DNA from: an uncultured Microbacterium sp.
Lineage (GTDB): Bacteria; Actinomycetota; Actinomycetes; Actinomycetales; Microbacteriaceae
Assembly: GCF_947632095.1 (NCBI RefSeq)
Contig: NZ_CANROA010000009.1
Coordinates: 1 to 63,288 of the forward strand
DNA length: 63,288 nt
Direction: 5' to 3'
In this document: positions 39,439-47,698 of the stretch, one piece after another
How positions within the stretch are numbered: the stretch's first letter is position 1
Layout: each line of letters opens with the position of its first letter
Made by a program: the position numbers and the translations under genes
The notes under the pieces: generated by a model
Told to the model about the DNA's origin: nothing
The model's database searches: none
Seen by the model: only the letters and a program-made list of their open reading frames with translations

Positions 39439-40107
39439 ATGTCAGCTTCCCCGTTCTCCTGCGTCCTGTGGGATGTCGATGGCACGATCGCCGATGCGAC
39501 GCCCGGCATCTTCCCCCGCCTTCTCGAGGTGCTCGCCTCGTTCGGCCTGCCGGCGCCGGATGCCGCGACGATGCCCCAATGGGTCGGACCGCCGCTGTAC
39601 GAGTCGTTCCAGCAGATCGCAGGGCTGTCGCCGGAGCAGGCCGACGATGCCCTCGCGCGCTACCGCGGCCTCGCCGCGCGCGACGGCTACGCGGCCTCGG
39701 TCGACATCTACCCGGGTGTCCCCGAGGTGATTCGGGCGGTCGCTACGACCGGGATCCCGCAGGCGACGGCGAGCACGAAGCCCGAGAACCAGGTGCGGGC
39801 GATCCTCGAGCACCACGGCATGATCGACCTCTTCACGGCGATCTCGGGTGCCCGCAGTGGCACGGAGGGGCGAAACGACGGCAAGGCACTGGTGGTCGGC
39901 TGGGCGCTGGAGCGTCTGCGCGCCGCGGGCGCCGACACTTCGCGCCCGGTGCTCGTCGGAGACCGGCACCACGATGTGAACGGTGCCGCGGAGTACGGGA
40001 TCCCCGTGATCTTCGCCGAGTGGGGCTTCGGGGACGCCTCCGAGGGCGATTCGGCCGCGCATCGCGCCGCGGATGCCGCAGCGCTGAAACGGCTTCTGCT
40101 CCCCTGA
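39439..40107 (+). CDS. HAD-family hydrolase (phosphoglycolate phosphatase-like)
   Basis: 222 aa. HAD motif I DVDGTIAD (nucleophile Asp), motif II/STKP (ATASTKPENQV), motif III Lys (NDGKALVV) and motif IV VGDRHHDV are intact; a C1 cap lies between motifs I and II. It is a phosphatase, probably for sugar phosphates or phosphoglycolate. -10 TAGGCT at 39427 lies 6 nt from the ATG. It is convergent with the cold-shock gene behind a shared terminator. Confidence 0.9.
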   Translation: MSASPFSCVLWDVDGTIADATPGIFPRLLEVLASFGLPAPDAATMPQWVGPPLYESFQQIAGLSPEQADDALARYRGLAARDGYAASVDIYPGVPEVIRAVATTGIPQATASTKPENQVRAILEHHGMIDLFTAISGARSGTEGRNDGKALVVGWALERLRAAGADTSRPVLVGDRHHDVNGAAEYGIPVIFAEWGFGDASEGDSAAHRAADAAALKRLLLP

Positions 40108-40128
40108 CGCCGTCCGCCGCATAAAACA

Positions 40129-40180
40129 CAGCACTCCCTGCCGAGCGGCGTCGATGACGCGCGCTCGTCAGGGAGTGCTG
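40129..40180. terminator. Bidirectional terminator between HAD gene and csp
   Basis: Perfect 12-bp stem CAGCACTCCCTG / CAGGGAGTGCTG with a GC-rich loop containing smaller stems. On the - strand it is followed by TGTTTTAT, ending the cold-shock transcript. Confidence 0.85.
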
Positions 40181-40191
40181 GGATCAGTCCC

Positions 40192-40398
40192 TCAGAGGGG
40201 ACGGATGTTCTCAGCCTGCAGGCCCTTGGGGCCCTGGGCGACCTCGAACTCGACGCGCTGGTTCTCGTCGAGCGAGCGGTAGCCGCTTGCTTCAATTGCG
40301 GAGTAGTGCGCGAAGACGTCAGCGCCGCCGTCATCGGGGGAGATGAAGCCGAAGCCCTTCTCCGAGTTGAACCACTTAACCGTGCCTTGGGTACTCAT
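40192..40398 (-). CDS. Cold-shock protein (CSD family)
   Basis: 68 aa. CSD RNA-binding protein with RNP1 KGFGFI and RNP2 VFAHYSAI, ending in ENIRPL. RNA chaperone that melts structured mRNA. ATG at 40398 lacks a strong ribosome binding site. The 440-bp upstream gap suggests a long structured 5' UTR, as in cspA genes. Confidence 0.96.
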   Translation of the reverse strand: MSTQGTVKWFNSEKGFGFISPDDGGADVFAHYSAIEASGYRSLDENQRVEFEVAQGPKGLQAENIRPL

Positions 40399-40837
40399 GT
40401 ACTGCCGTTCTGCTGGAATGTCGCCGGAGCTGGATGCCCCGACGATGCCCACATTATCTGCGCAGGGCCAGGAGGGAATACCCCGAACCGGATGGTAACC
40501 CAAATGTTGCACGAGAGATTCGGCGGAAAAATAAACGGCCCTCACCGCGGGGGGAGCGATGAGGGCCAAAGACGACCGGAGGGTGCGTCAGAAAACACTG
40601 TAACGCGAAATATCCGTTTTGTCCCCCATTTGGGGGACAAATGTGAAAATCTCCAAAAAATCGACGCTCAGAGGCCGACGGGAGCACGATTCATCACCAT
40701 AGGGGAGCGTGGGCCGAGGATCCAGCACCGGCCCTAACGTGTTGCGCATCGACGCGTCAACCCCGTCGCCGGATCCGACGATGCGAACGAGAGTCGTATC
40801 CACGGATCGCATGATCCCCGACGAAAGGAATGGATCA
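40399..40837. promoter_or_regulatory. Divergent csp/csbD control region with a perfect 10-bp inverted repeat
   Basis: A 439-bp AT-richer gap between divergent stress genes. It holds the perfect inverted repeat TTTGTCCCCC-ATTT-GGGGGACAAA at 40618-40641, midway between the two starts (about 220 bp upstream of csp, 200 bp upstream of csbD). It could be an operator for a shared regulator or a hairpin in the csp leader. No coding potential was found: the 143-aa + ORF at 40306-40737 has no family look and runs through the csp gene. Confidence 0.5.
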
Positions 40838-41011
40838 ATGGGTATCGGAGACAAGGCCAAGCACGCCGCCGAAGACGCCGTCGGCCACATGAAGGAAGCC
40901 GCCGGAAAGCTCACCGACAACGAGCGCCTCGAAGCCGAGGGCAAGGCCGATCAGGCCAAGGCCGACATCAAGAAGGCCGGCGACCAGGTCAAGGACGCAT
41001 TCGACAAGTAG
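40838..41011 (+). CDS. CsbD-family stress protein
   Basis: 57 aa. Short, highly charged, Lys/Ala/Glu-rich helical protein of the CsbD type (DKAKHAAEDAVGHMKEAAGKLTDNERLEAEGKADQ). General stress proteins of this family are of unknown mechanism. AAAGGA lies about 10 nt upstream of the ATG at 40838. Followed by a perfect 16-bp terminator hairpin. Confidence 0.92.
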   Translation: MGIGDKAKHAAEDAVGHMKEAAGKLTDNERLEAEGKADQAKADIKKAGDQVKDAFDK

Positions 41012-41021
41012 GCGTGAGATG

Positions 41022-41060
41022 AGGACCCCCTCGCCCGTCACGGGCGAGGGGGTCCTTTCT
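41022..41060. terminator. Strong terminator behind csbD
   Basis: Perfect 16-bp stem (AGGACCCCCTCGCCCG / CGGGCGAGGGGGTCCT) with a TCA loop and a short T tail. Sits between convergent csbD and the small multidrug-export-like gene. Confidence 0.92.
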
Positions 41061-41071
41061 GCGGCCGTGCG

Positions 41072-41629
41072 TCAGGAGATCGCCGAGAACACTCCGCCGA
41101 TGAGAAGCCCGATCAGCGTCGTCCATCCGACGATCGCGATCGCTTGCCAGAACAGCACTCGGGCCTTGCGGACACCGAGAGCCGCGAGCATGGTGGCCGT
41201 GAACATGGTCGGCAGCAGCAGCGGACCGAGCAGGCTCACCCCGGGAACGCCGTAGCGCTCGAGCGCGGCGTGGAACTTCTCGCGACGGGCGGCCTTCCGT
41301 GCGGTCTCATCAGCGATGACGGCCTCTGCCTCGAATGCCTCGACCTCGATGACCGACCCATCGGAGGCGACCAGCGCCTTCGCCCGTGAACGGTTGATCA
41401 CCGCGGAACGCGCGTGAGAGCCGGCGAGCACGAGGATCGCGACGCAGAGGAAGTTGCCCGCGATCGCCGCGATGCCGGCGACGAACGGGTTGATGCCTCC
41501 GATGATGCCGATCGTGACGGCGCCTTCACCCTCGATGAAGGGAACGGCGCCGGCCAGCGCGATGATGAGCGGCTGGATGAGCTCGGGCACCTGGGCGACG
41601 AGGTTCTGGAACGTCTCGATGAGGTTCAT
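41072..41629 (-). CDS. Small multi-drug export (Sm_multidrug_ex)-family membrane protein
   Basis: 185 aa. Two halves with re-entrant-type hydrophobic segments, LIIALAGAVPFIEGEGAVTIGI and GVPGVSLLGPLLLPTMFTATMLAALG, like the family PF06695, and a charged central linker. Despite the family name the function is unproven. ATG at 41629 has a strong AGAAGGAG. The longer ORF to 41957 is not coding. Confidence 0.8.
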   Translation of the reverse strand: MNLIETFQNLVAQVPELIQPLIIALAGAVPFIEGEGAVTIGIIGGINPFVAGIAAIAGNFLCVAILVLAGSHARSAVINRSRAKALVASDGSVIEVEAFEAEAVIADETARKAARREKFHAALERYGVPGVSLLGPLLLPTMFTATMLAALGVRKARVLFWQAIAIVGWTTLIGLLIGGVFSAIS

Positions 41630-41753
41630 GGTGTTCTCCTTCTGAAGTCTTCTGCGGTGTGGTGTTCCGCGATGACTCCATTCCATCCGTCGGCGGAGGA
41701 TCCGATAAGTGTCGTTCCGTCACCTTCTCCCGTGCGGTGTGCACGGCGCACGG

Positions 41754-41778
41754 GTGACAAGTGTCACGCCCATAGGCT
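41754..41778 (+). promoter_or_regulatory. Promoter with GTGACA-N2-TGTCAC palindrome, two-component operon
   Basis: The inverted repeat GTGACA AG TGTCAC (41754-41767) lies 5 bp upstream of -10 TAGGCT (41773-41778), and the ATG of the kinase gene follows 6 nt later. The repeat therefore spans the -35/spacer region and is a likely site for autoregulation. Confidence 0.6.
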
Positions 41779-41784
41779 GAGGGC

Positions 41785-42969
41785 ATGAGTTCGATCCCCG
41801 GGGCCGTCGCCGACGGTCCGAACCGCATGAAACGCGGCATCAATGCCACCTGGTGGTACACCGTCTCCGGCATCGTCTTCTTCCAGCTCGTGCTCGTCCT
41901 GGTCTGGTGGCCCGTCGCGATCGACCGCGGCCCCGTGGCCGGGTCGATCGTCGGCATCGGCGGCCTGGTCTGGACCGCCGCGACCGTGCCAGTGCTGCTG
42001 CGCTACCGGCACCGCGCCGACACGGGGAGCGCCATCGACGGCTGGCGCGCGAATCTCGCGCCCTTCGTGATCGTCGTCATCTTCGCCGTGGCGGCCTCCG
42101 CGACCACGGGATACGTGACCTTCGGCGCCCTCCCGGTTCTGCAGATGCTCATGCTGCTGAACTGGCCGCGGGGCATCCGCGCGCGCGTCGCGCTGGTCGC
42201 GACGGCGGTTCTCGTCGCCACCTGGATCATCGACCGCCGGATCGCCCCTGTGCTCGATCCCGAGAATCCGCGTTCGTGGATCCTGGTCGGGTTCTTCTCG
42301 ATCATTCTCCCGATCATGACCGTGCTCTCTCTGTGGTGGTGGGATGTCATCGGCACACTCGATCGGGCCCGTGCCGCCGAATCGCGCCTGGGTGCCACCC
42401 AGGAGCGCCTGCGCGTCGCGACGGACGTCCATGACCTGCAGGGGCACCACCTGCAGGTGATCGCCCTGCAGCTCGAGCTCGCCGAGCGTCTGCTCGAGAA
42501 GGAGAGGCCCGACACGGCGCTCGAGCAGCTCAGACTCGCGCGCACGAGCGTCGACAAAGCCCGCCAGGGAACGCGCGACCTCGCGCTGCGGTTCCGGGGC
42601 GTCCCCCTGCGCGACGAGATCGCGAACGCGGTCGATCTGCTCCGTGCTGCGGGCACGACGGCGGAGGCAACGGTGAGCGACGACGCGGATCGTGCCCCGG
42701 CATCCGTTCTCGGTCCGGTGATCCGCGAGACGACGACGAATGTGCTCAAGCACGGTAACGGACGATGGGCGCGGCTGTCCCTGCGCCGCGAGAGCGGGTT
42801 CTGGCGGTACGAGATCGCCAACGACAGTTCGGATGCCGCGGCCGGCGGCGACGGTTCGGGACTCGAGGGGATCGCCCGCCGTGTCGGCGAGGTCGGGGGA
42901 GCCCTCGAGGTGGACCGCAGTCGGCATGAGTTCACGGTCGTCGTGACCGTTCCGGAGGAGAAGCGATGA
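41785..42969 (+). CDS. Two-component sensor histidine kinase (HisKA_3 type)
   Basis: 394 aa. About six TM helices in the first 200 residues, then HisKA_3 with the phosphoacceptor His in TDVHDLQGHHLQVIALQLELAERLL, and an HATPase_c domain (VIRETTTNVLKHGNG, EIANDSSD, GSGLEGIARRVGEVGG). Similar to DesK-like membrane-fluidity sensors, but no desaturase gene is nearby. Promoter geometry suggests leaderless translation. It overlaps the regulator gene by 4 nt. Confidence 0.94.
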   Translation: MSSIPGAVADGPNRMKRGINATWWYTVSGIVFFQLVLVLVWWPVAIDRGPVAGSIVGIGGLVWTAATVPVLLRYRHRADTGSAIDGWRANLAPFVIVVIFAVAASATTGYVTFGALPVLQMLMLLNWPRGIRARVALVATAVLVATWIIDRRIAPVLDPENPRSWILVGFFSIILPIMTVLSLWWWDVIGTLDRARAAESRLGATQERLRVATDVHDLQGHHLQVIALQLELAERLLEKERPDTALEQLRLARTSVDKARQGTRDLALRFRGVPLRDEIANAVDLLRAAGTTAEATVSDDADRAPASVLGPVIRETTTNVLKHGNGRWARLSLRRESGFWRYEIANDSSDAAAGGDGSGLEGIARRVGEVGGALEVDRSRHEFTVVVTVPEEKR

Positions 42970-43568
42970 TCCGCGTCGTGATCGCCGATGATGAGGCGAT
43001 GATCCGTTCGGCCGTGGCCGCTCTCCTGCGGCTCGAAGACGATATCGATGTCGTCGGCGAGTGCGCGGACGGGCTGCAGGCCGTCTCTATGGCCGAGGAG
43101 CTGCAACCGGATATCTGCCTGCTCGATCTCGAGATGCCCGGCCTCGACGGCGTCGAGGTCGCCGAACACCTGCGGCGCAGCGTCGCGACCCGATGCGTGG
43201 TGATCACCCGGCATGCCCGCCCCGGCGTGCTGCGTCGAGCACTGGCATCCGGAGTCGCCGGTTTCCTGCCCAAGTCCCGCAGCGCCGATGAGGTCGCCGA
43301 GGTCATCCGACGGGTGGCGGCAGGAGGCCGCTACGTCGACCCGGAGGTCGCCGCCGATGCGCTCAGCGATGAGCGCAGCCCGCTGACCGAGCGCGAGCTC
43401 GACGTGCTGCGCGCCGGTCGGCGCGGTGAGACGACCGGACAGATCGCCCGCACGCTCTCCCTCGCTCCGGGAACCGTGCGCAACCACATATCCGCCGTGC
43501 TGTCGAAGCTCCACGTCGCCACCCGTCAGCAGGCAGTACTCATGGCCGAGGAGCAGGGGTGGATCTGA
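42966..43568 (+). CDS. Two-component response regulator (NarL/FixJ, DesR-like)
   Basis: 200 aa. Receiver with acidic DDE (residues 8-10), phosphoacceptor Asp in LLDLEMPGLDG (about D54), Lys in LPKSRS; LuxR-type HTH (LTERELDVLRAGRRGETTGQIARTLSLAPGTVRNHISAVLSKL). The ATG overlaps the kinase stop by 4 nt, so both are made in equal amounts. It binds DNA as a dimer; the GTGACA-N2-TGTCAC site upstream of the kinase is the natural candidate. Confidence 0.95.
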   Translation: MIRVVIADDEAMIRSAVAALLRLEDDIDVVGECADGLQAVSMAEELQPDICLLDLEMPGLDGVEVAEHLRRSVATRCVVITRHARPGVLRRALASGVAGFLPKSRSADEVAEVIRRVAAGGRYVDPEVAADALSDERSPLTERELDVLRAGRRGETTGQIARTLSLAPGTVRNHISAVLSKLHVATRQQAVLMAEEQGWI

Positions 43569-43599
43569 GTCGCTCGGTGGTCTCGCCGACCGGGAGCAT

Positions 43600-43605
43600 T
43601 AGCCT
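43600..43605 (+). promoter_or_regulatory. -10 box with leaderless geometry, phosphoesterase gene
   Basis: TAGCCT is followed by 6 nt and the ATG at 43612. No ribosome binding site lies between. Same arrangement as upstream of nucS, the HAD gene and the kinase gene. Confidence 0.55.
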
Positions 43606-43611
43606 GCCATC

Positions 43612-45381
43612 ATGACTCGTGACGATTCCGCCCCCTCGGAGACCGGATCATCGGAAACCTCCTCCTCGGAAACGGGACGCAGTTCTCGCCGTTCCTTCCT
43701 GCGCGCATCGGGAGTGGGAGCGCTGGGCATCGCCACCGGTGCTCTGGGCGCCGTGGCGATCGGACAGGCCGCCCGGCCCCACCCCGACTCGACCTACGGC
43801 TTCACACCGCTGAAGGCACGGCACGAGCCCGGATTCGACCACATCGTCGTGATGATGTTCGAGAACCGGAGCTTCGATCATATGCTCGGCCGGCTATACA
43901 CCGAGAAGACGGTGCCCGAGGGGCAGAAGTTCGAGGGACTGCAGTCCGGCGATCACTCGAATACGGCCCCCGATGGCACGGTCGTCGCCGCCCACGTCTA
44001 CGAGGGCACGACGGACGACATCATGAGCCAGCCGAACCCCGATCCCGGCGAGTACTACTCGCACGTGAACACGCAGCTATTCGGCGTCGTCGATCCGGCG
44101 AGCAACGAGGATCTCTCCCAGCATCCGGTCGAAGCCCCCTGGAATGCTCCGAAGAAGGGCCAGAAGCCCGATATGTCGGGCTTCGTGCGGGACTACATCA
44201 TCAACTACCGCCTGGCGCGGGGCACCGACCCGAAACCGGAGGAGTACGCGCGCGTGATGGGCGGTTTCTCGCCGGAGATGCTGCCCGTGCTCTCGGCCCT
44301 CGCTCAGGGCTTCGGGGTGTACGACCACTGGTTCTGCGCCGTCCCCTCGCAGACGTTCTGCAACCGATCCTTCTTCCATGCCGGTACATCGCACGGGTTC
44401 GTGACGAACGTTCAGCACGGCGGGCAGAAGAAGTGGTTGGACGCTCCTGCGGTGCCGACGGTCTTCAACCGGTTGGAGGACGCCGGCAAGACCTGGCGCG
44501 TCTACTACGACGCGGACCAGGTCGTGTCTCTGACCGGCATGCTGCATGCGCCATCGATCGAGAAGTACTGGAAGACGAACTTCCGCAGCATGGAGCAGTT
44601 CCACAAAGATGCCGCCGACGGGAACCTGCCCGATTACGCGTTCATCGAGCCGCGCATGGTTTTCGACCACAACGACATGCACCCGCCGGTGAGCAAGCCA
44701 GAGGTCGTGGCCGATCCGGATGGGGGAGAACCCTTCGACAGCGCGATGTCGGACATGCGGGCCGCGGAGGCGCTGCTCGCCGAGGTCTACACCTCGGTGC
44801 GCTCCGGGACCAGCAAGAAGGGGTCGAACGCGATGAACACGCTCATGCTCGTCACGTTCGACGAGCACGGCGGCATCTACGACCATGTTCCGCCGCCGAC
44901 CGCGCTGCCGCCGACGAAGGACGGTGAAGCCGGGGAGATGGACTTCACGTTCGACCGCCTCGGGGCGCGCGTACCGACGATCGCGATCTCGGCGCACACC
45001 GCGGCCGGCACCGTGATCAACGATGTGATGCACCACGGAGCGCTCGTGAAGACCCTCTGCGAACAGCATGGTCTCGCTCCGCTGACGCAGCGGGATGCCG
45101 CGGCGACGAGCCTGCACAACGCGGTCAACCTCAAGACTCCGCGGCAGCCGGCGCTGTGGCCGGATGTGCATCGGCCGTATGTGCCGAAGAATCCCGAGGC
45201 GGGACTGAGCAAGCCGACGGATGAGAAGCACCGCGATCGTCCGCTGACCGCTCCGGCGCTCGGCCTCATCGGCCTGCTCCTCGCGCGCTACGAACCCGAT
45301 GCCGAGCTGCCCAGCAGCTACGGGGACGCCTACGAGGTGCTCACCAAGCACGGTGAGGGTCTGTTCGGGGTCAGCGACTGA
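43612..45381 (+). CDS. Tat-exported phosphoesterase (phospholipase C / AcpA family)
   Basis: 589 aa. A Ser/Thr-rich 25-residue leader precedes a twin-arginine signal (SSRRSFLRASG, then a hydrophobic segment), so folded export is predicted. The phosphoesterase family core follows: DHIVVMMFENRSFDHMLG (metal ligands), VPSQTFCNRSFFHAGTS, LMLVTFDEHGGIYDHVPPP. Such enzymes cleave phosphodiester or phosphomonoester bonds, for example phospholipids, outside the membrane. It ends 11 nt into the convergent EamA gene. No choline-binding or C-terminal domain. Confidence 0.9.
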   Translation: MTRDDSAPSETGSSETSSSETGRSSRRSFLRASGVGALGIATGALGAVAIGQAARPHPDSTYGFTPLKARHEPGFDHIVVMMFENRSFDHMLGRLYTEKTVPEGQKFEGLQSGDHSNTAPDGTVVAAHVYEGTTDDIMSQPNPDPGEYYSHVNTQLFGVVDPASNEDLSQHPVEAPWNAPKKGQKPDMSGFVRDYIINYRLARGTDPKPEEYARVMGGFSPEMLPVLSALAQGFGVYDHWFCAVPSQTFCNRSFFHAGTSHGFVTNVQHGGQKKWLDAPAVPTVFNRLEDAGKTWRVYYDADQVVSLTGMLHAPSIEKYWKTNFRSMEQFHKDAADGNLPDYAFIEPRMVFDHNDMHPPVSKPEVVADPDGGEPFDSAMSDMRAAEALLAEVYTSVRSGTSKKGSNAMNTLMLVTFDEHGGIYDHVPPPTALPPTKDGEAGEMDFTFDRLGARVPTIAISAHTAAGTVINDVMHHGALVKTLCEQHGLAPLTQRDAAATSLHNAVNLKTPRQPALWPDVHRPYVPKNPEAGLSKPTDEKHRDRPLTAPALGLIGLLLARYEPDAELPSSYGDAYEVLTKHGEGLFGVSD

Positions 45382-46213
45382 ACTCGGGGCGCTTGCGCGG
45401 ACGGCCGCTCAAGCCAAGCAGCACGAGCGCGATGACGATCGGAATGTAGACGAAGATGTCGCCGACCGTGAGGACCTCGCCGAGCAGCAGCGACGCTCCC
45501 AGAAGCAGCACGGGTTCGAGATAGGACAGCAGCCCGAACAGCGACAGCGGCAGCAGCTGCGACGCCAGGATGTAGCAGACCATCGCGATGCCGCTGAGGA
45601 TCGCCATCGTCAGCATGAGCGGCCAGGCCGCGGGGATGCCGCGGCCTGGCTCGCTCGCGTAGAAGAAGACGATCATCGCCACGGCCGGCAGGGTGAGGAC
45701 GATGATCTCGAGGAAGAAGACCTGCATCGTGTCGAGCCCGGTGGCACGGCGCAGAGCGAAGTAGACGGGGTAGAGCCCCGCGATCAGCAGTACCGGCCAG
45801 GTGATACCGCCGGCGATCACAAGCTGTGCGAGCACGCCGATGGCCGCTGCGGCGACCGCGCACCACTGCAGGATGACGAGGCGGTCGCGGAACAGGAAGC
45901 GTCCGACGACGACCATGACCAGCGGCAGCAGGAAGTACCCGAAGGCGACGTCCTGCGCATGCCCGTGCGCCGCTCCCCACATGAACACCCATAGCTGCGC
46001 GCCCATGATCGCGCTGTTCACGAGCAGCAGGACGATGAGCTTCGGGCTGCGGAAGATGCGCCTGACGACCGCGCCGAGAGCGGCGCGTGCGCGCGGCGCG
46101 GTGTGCAGGGCGATGAGCGGCAGCAGGATGAAGATCACTCGCCAGGCGGCTGCTTCCTCGGAGGTGAAGCCGTGGAGGTTTCCTCCGATCAGGCTGATGA
46201 TTCCGAAGAGCAC
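45371..46213 (-). CDS. EamA/RarD-type drug/metabolite transporter
   Basis: 280 aa from GTG 46213, with nine TM helices plus half of helix 1; EamA repeat signatures QLWVFMWGAAHGHAQDVAFGYFLLPLVMVVVGRFLFRDRL and SYLEPVLLLGASLLLGE. It resembles RarD (chloramphenicol-sensitivity protein). The GTG cuts the first TM helix (LLASVLFGIISLIGG). The frame is open upstream to a TGA, without ATG, GTG or TTG, and a perfect AGGAGG (46287-46282) precedes two ATC codons at 46279 and 46276. The real start is probably there (ATC) or the sequence has an error. Confidence 0.85.
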   Translation of the reverse strand: MLFGIISLIGGNLHGFTSEEAAAWRVIFILLPLIALHTAPRARAALGAVVRRIFRSPKLIVLLLVNSAIMGAQLWVFMWGAAHGHAQDVAFGYFLLPLVMVVVGRFLFRDRLVILQWCAVAAAAIGVLAQLVIAGGITWPVLLIAGLYPVYFALRRATGLDTMQVFFLEIIVLTLPAVAMIVFFYASEPGRGIPAAWPLMLTMAILSGIAMVCYILASQLLPLSLFGLLSYLEPVLLLGASLLLGEVLTVGDIFVYIPIVIALVLLGLSGRPRKRPEFSR

Positions 46214-46327
46214 CGAGGCCAGAAGGGATGCCGCGACGCCACGGCTCAGCGTGGAGGTGAGGTCGGGGCGGCGGATGATGGCCTCCTGGTGTCGGCGTAC
46301 TTCTCAAATGTAGCGCCGCGATCCGAG

Positions 46328-46391
46328 CAACCAGGGTTGACAGCAGGCGAGTGGGCAACGTAGGTTGACAGCATGTTGTCAACCCAGGTTG
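46328..46391 (+). promoter_or_regulatory. Promoter with three CAACC-N2-GGTTG operators
   Basis: TTGACA (46337-46342), 18-bp spacer, TAGGTT (46361-46366), then 6 nt to the ATG at 46373. Inverted repeats CAACC-AG-GGTTG (46328-46339), CAACG-TA-GGTTG (46356-46367) and CAACC-CA-GGTTG (46380-46391) overlap the -35, the -10 and the first codons of the HTH gene. Spacing is 28 and 24 bp. Confidence 0.8.
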
Positions 46392-46618
46392 CGGCGACGG
46401 CTGCCGACACGTCCGATCCCCGAGCGGGGCTGCGCGCCGTCGCATCGCTGCGCACCCTCGCCGACGCTCTCGAGCTGCAGCAGGTCGAGGCGGCGCTGCG
46501 CGCCGGCATGACGTGGCAACAGATCGCGGATGCCCTCGGCGTCACGCGCCAGGCCGTGCACAAGAAGCACGCCCGCCGAGTCGACCCTGCGATCCGGATC
46601 CCGGGAAAGCGCGCATGA
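46373..46618 (+). CDS. Small helix-turn-helix DNA-binding protein
   Basis: 81 aa. The C-terminal two thirds is one HTH: LQQVEAALRAGMTWQQIADALGVTRQAVHKKHARR, like the HTH proteins coupled with Clp N-domain proteins in Actinobacteria. Basic tail. Leaderless promoter with three palindromic sites, one inside the gene, so autoregulation is very likely. Overlaps the next gene by 4 nt. Confidence 0.85.
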   Translation: MLSTQVAATAADTSDPRAGLRAVASLRTLADALELQQVEAALRAGMTWQQIADALGVTRQAVHKKHARRVDPAIRIPGKRA

Positions 46619-47610
46619 GCCGCCTCACCCGGATGATGGCGGCGAGCCAAGCCGTATCCCTCGCCGCGATGGAAGAAGCGTCCCGACGCGGGCGCCGCAC
46701 CGCCGACATCGATGACATGCTGCTCGCCCTCAGCATCGACAGCGGCGTCGCGGGCCAGGTGCTGCGCAGCCTCGGCATCACGATCGACCGCGCGCGTGCT
46801 GCCGTGAGCCTGCAGCACGCGCAGCAGCTGTCGCACGTCGGCATCTCCGCGGCATCCGACGACGGCCGCATCACGTTCCATGAGACCGCGGCCGCCTTCG
46901 AGTGGAGCAAGCGCGCGCTCGAGCTGCTGACCCGCTCGACGCAGAAGGGTAAGAACGGCGACGCCGCCGCGATGCTGCGCGAGCTCCTCGATGAACCGAG
47001 TGGCCTGATCGCCGAGATCCTCGCGCACCTGGGCACATCGACGGATGCCGTGCGCAGCCGGCTCGACGATGCCGAACGCATCCCCTCGCACAACGCGAAC
47101 GCCATCGACCCGGCACGTCGCCGCGCAGCATCCGATGCCTTCGTCTCTGCGCCGCCGAGCGAGGCGTGGGCGCTCCTGAGCGACCCGCGACGCGTACCGG
47201 AATGGGATCCGGGCATCGCGTCCATCACCGTTCCGGAATACAACGGCGCCGCGACGGGAATGGCTTGGGAAGCGCGCAGCGTCACCGAGCGCCGGCACGA
47301 CGGCAAACCGATCCGGATGAAACCCGAGGCGGTGCGACAGCAGGTCGAGCTCACGCACCTCGAGCCGGATCACGCCATCGCGTGGCGGTTCACCTATCCG
47401 GATGCTCCGCACAGCAACGCCCGGCACGTGCGCATCGACCTCGCACCCGCCGCCGGAGGCACTCAACTGCGGCTGACGCTCCAGCGGGAGCGACGTCCCG
47501 GCACGAAACGGCGCCGCATCCGCGGCTTCATCCTGCGACCGGCGCACCGCTTCATCGTCTGGCTGCAGCTGACCCAGCTGACCGCGGAGATCAGTCGGGT
47601 ATATCGCTGA
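46615..47610 (+). CDS. Clp N-domain protein fused to an SRPBCC (START-like) domain
   Basis: 331 aa. Residues about 1-150 form a Clp_N double repeat (AVSLAAMEEASRRGRRTADIDDMLLALSIDSGVAGQVLRSLGI; second half HETAAAFEWSKRALELLTRS), the fold that receives substrates in ClpA/ClpC, here without an ATPase. The C-terminal half is an SRPBCC ligand-binding barrel (SDAFVSAPPSEAWALLSDPRRVPEWDPGIASI). The fusion suggests ligand-controlled recognition of a Clp-type target or of the co-encoded HTH protein; this is inference. Co-transcribed with the HTH gene (ATGA overlap). Confidence 0.8.
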   Translation: MSRLTRMMAASQAVSLAAMEEASRRGRRTADIDDMLLALSIDSGVAGQVLRSLGITIDRARAAVSLQHAQQLSHVGISAASDDGRITFHETAAAFEWSKRALELLTRSTQKGKNGDAAAMLRELLDEPSGLIAEILAHLGTSTDAVRSRLDDAERIPSHNANAIDPARRRAASDAFVSAPPSEAWALLSDPRRVPEWDPGIASITVPEYNGAATGMAWEARSVTERRHDGKPIRMKPEAVRQQVELTHLEPDHAIAWRFTYPDAPHSNARHVRIDLAPAAGGTQLRLTLQRERRPGTKRRRIRGFILRPAHRFIVWLQLTQLTAEISRVYR

Positions 47611-47698
47611 CGCTCATGAATCACTGCGAATCCACGAGCCGCCCTGCTCGCTCAGGGAGATCGTGGTCGCCCGGTCGGTCAGGTCCCATGAGCGTCAG
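47607..47698. repeat. 12-bp perfect inverted repeat enclosing nested stems
   Basis: CTGACGCTCATG (47607-47618) and CATGAGCGTCAG (47687-47698) pair perfectly over 12 bp and enclose CCACGA ... TCGTGG and CCCTG ... CAGGG stems. It starts inside the stop codon of the Clp_N/SRPBCC gene. It may be a 3'-UTR structure or a small RNA; no known family is recognised. Confidence 0.4.

Noticed and set aside
40306..40737. 143-aa + strand ORF across csp
   Set aside because: It overlaps the cold-shock gene antisense and continues through the AT-rich control region; no family, no ribosome binding site.
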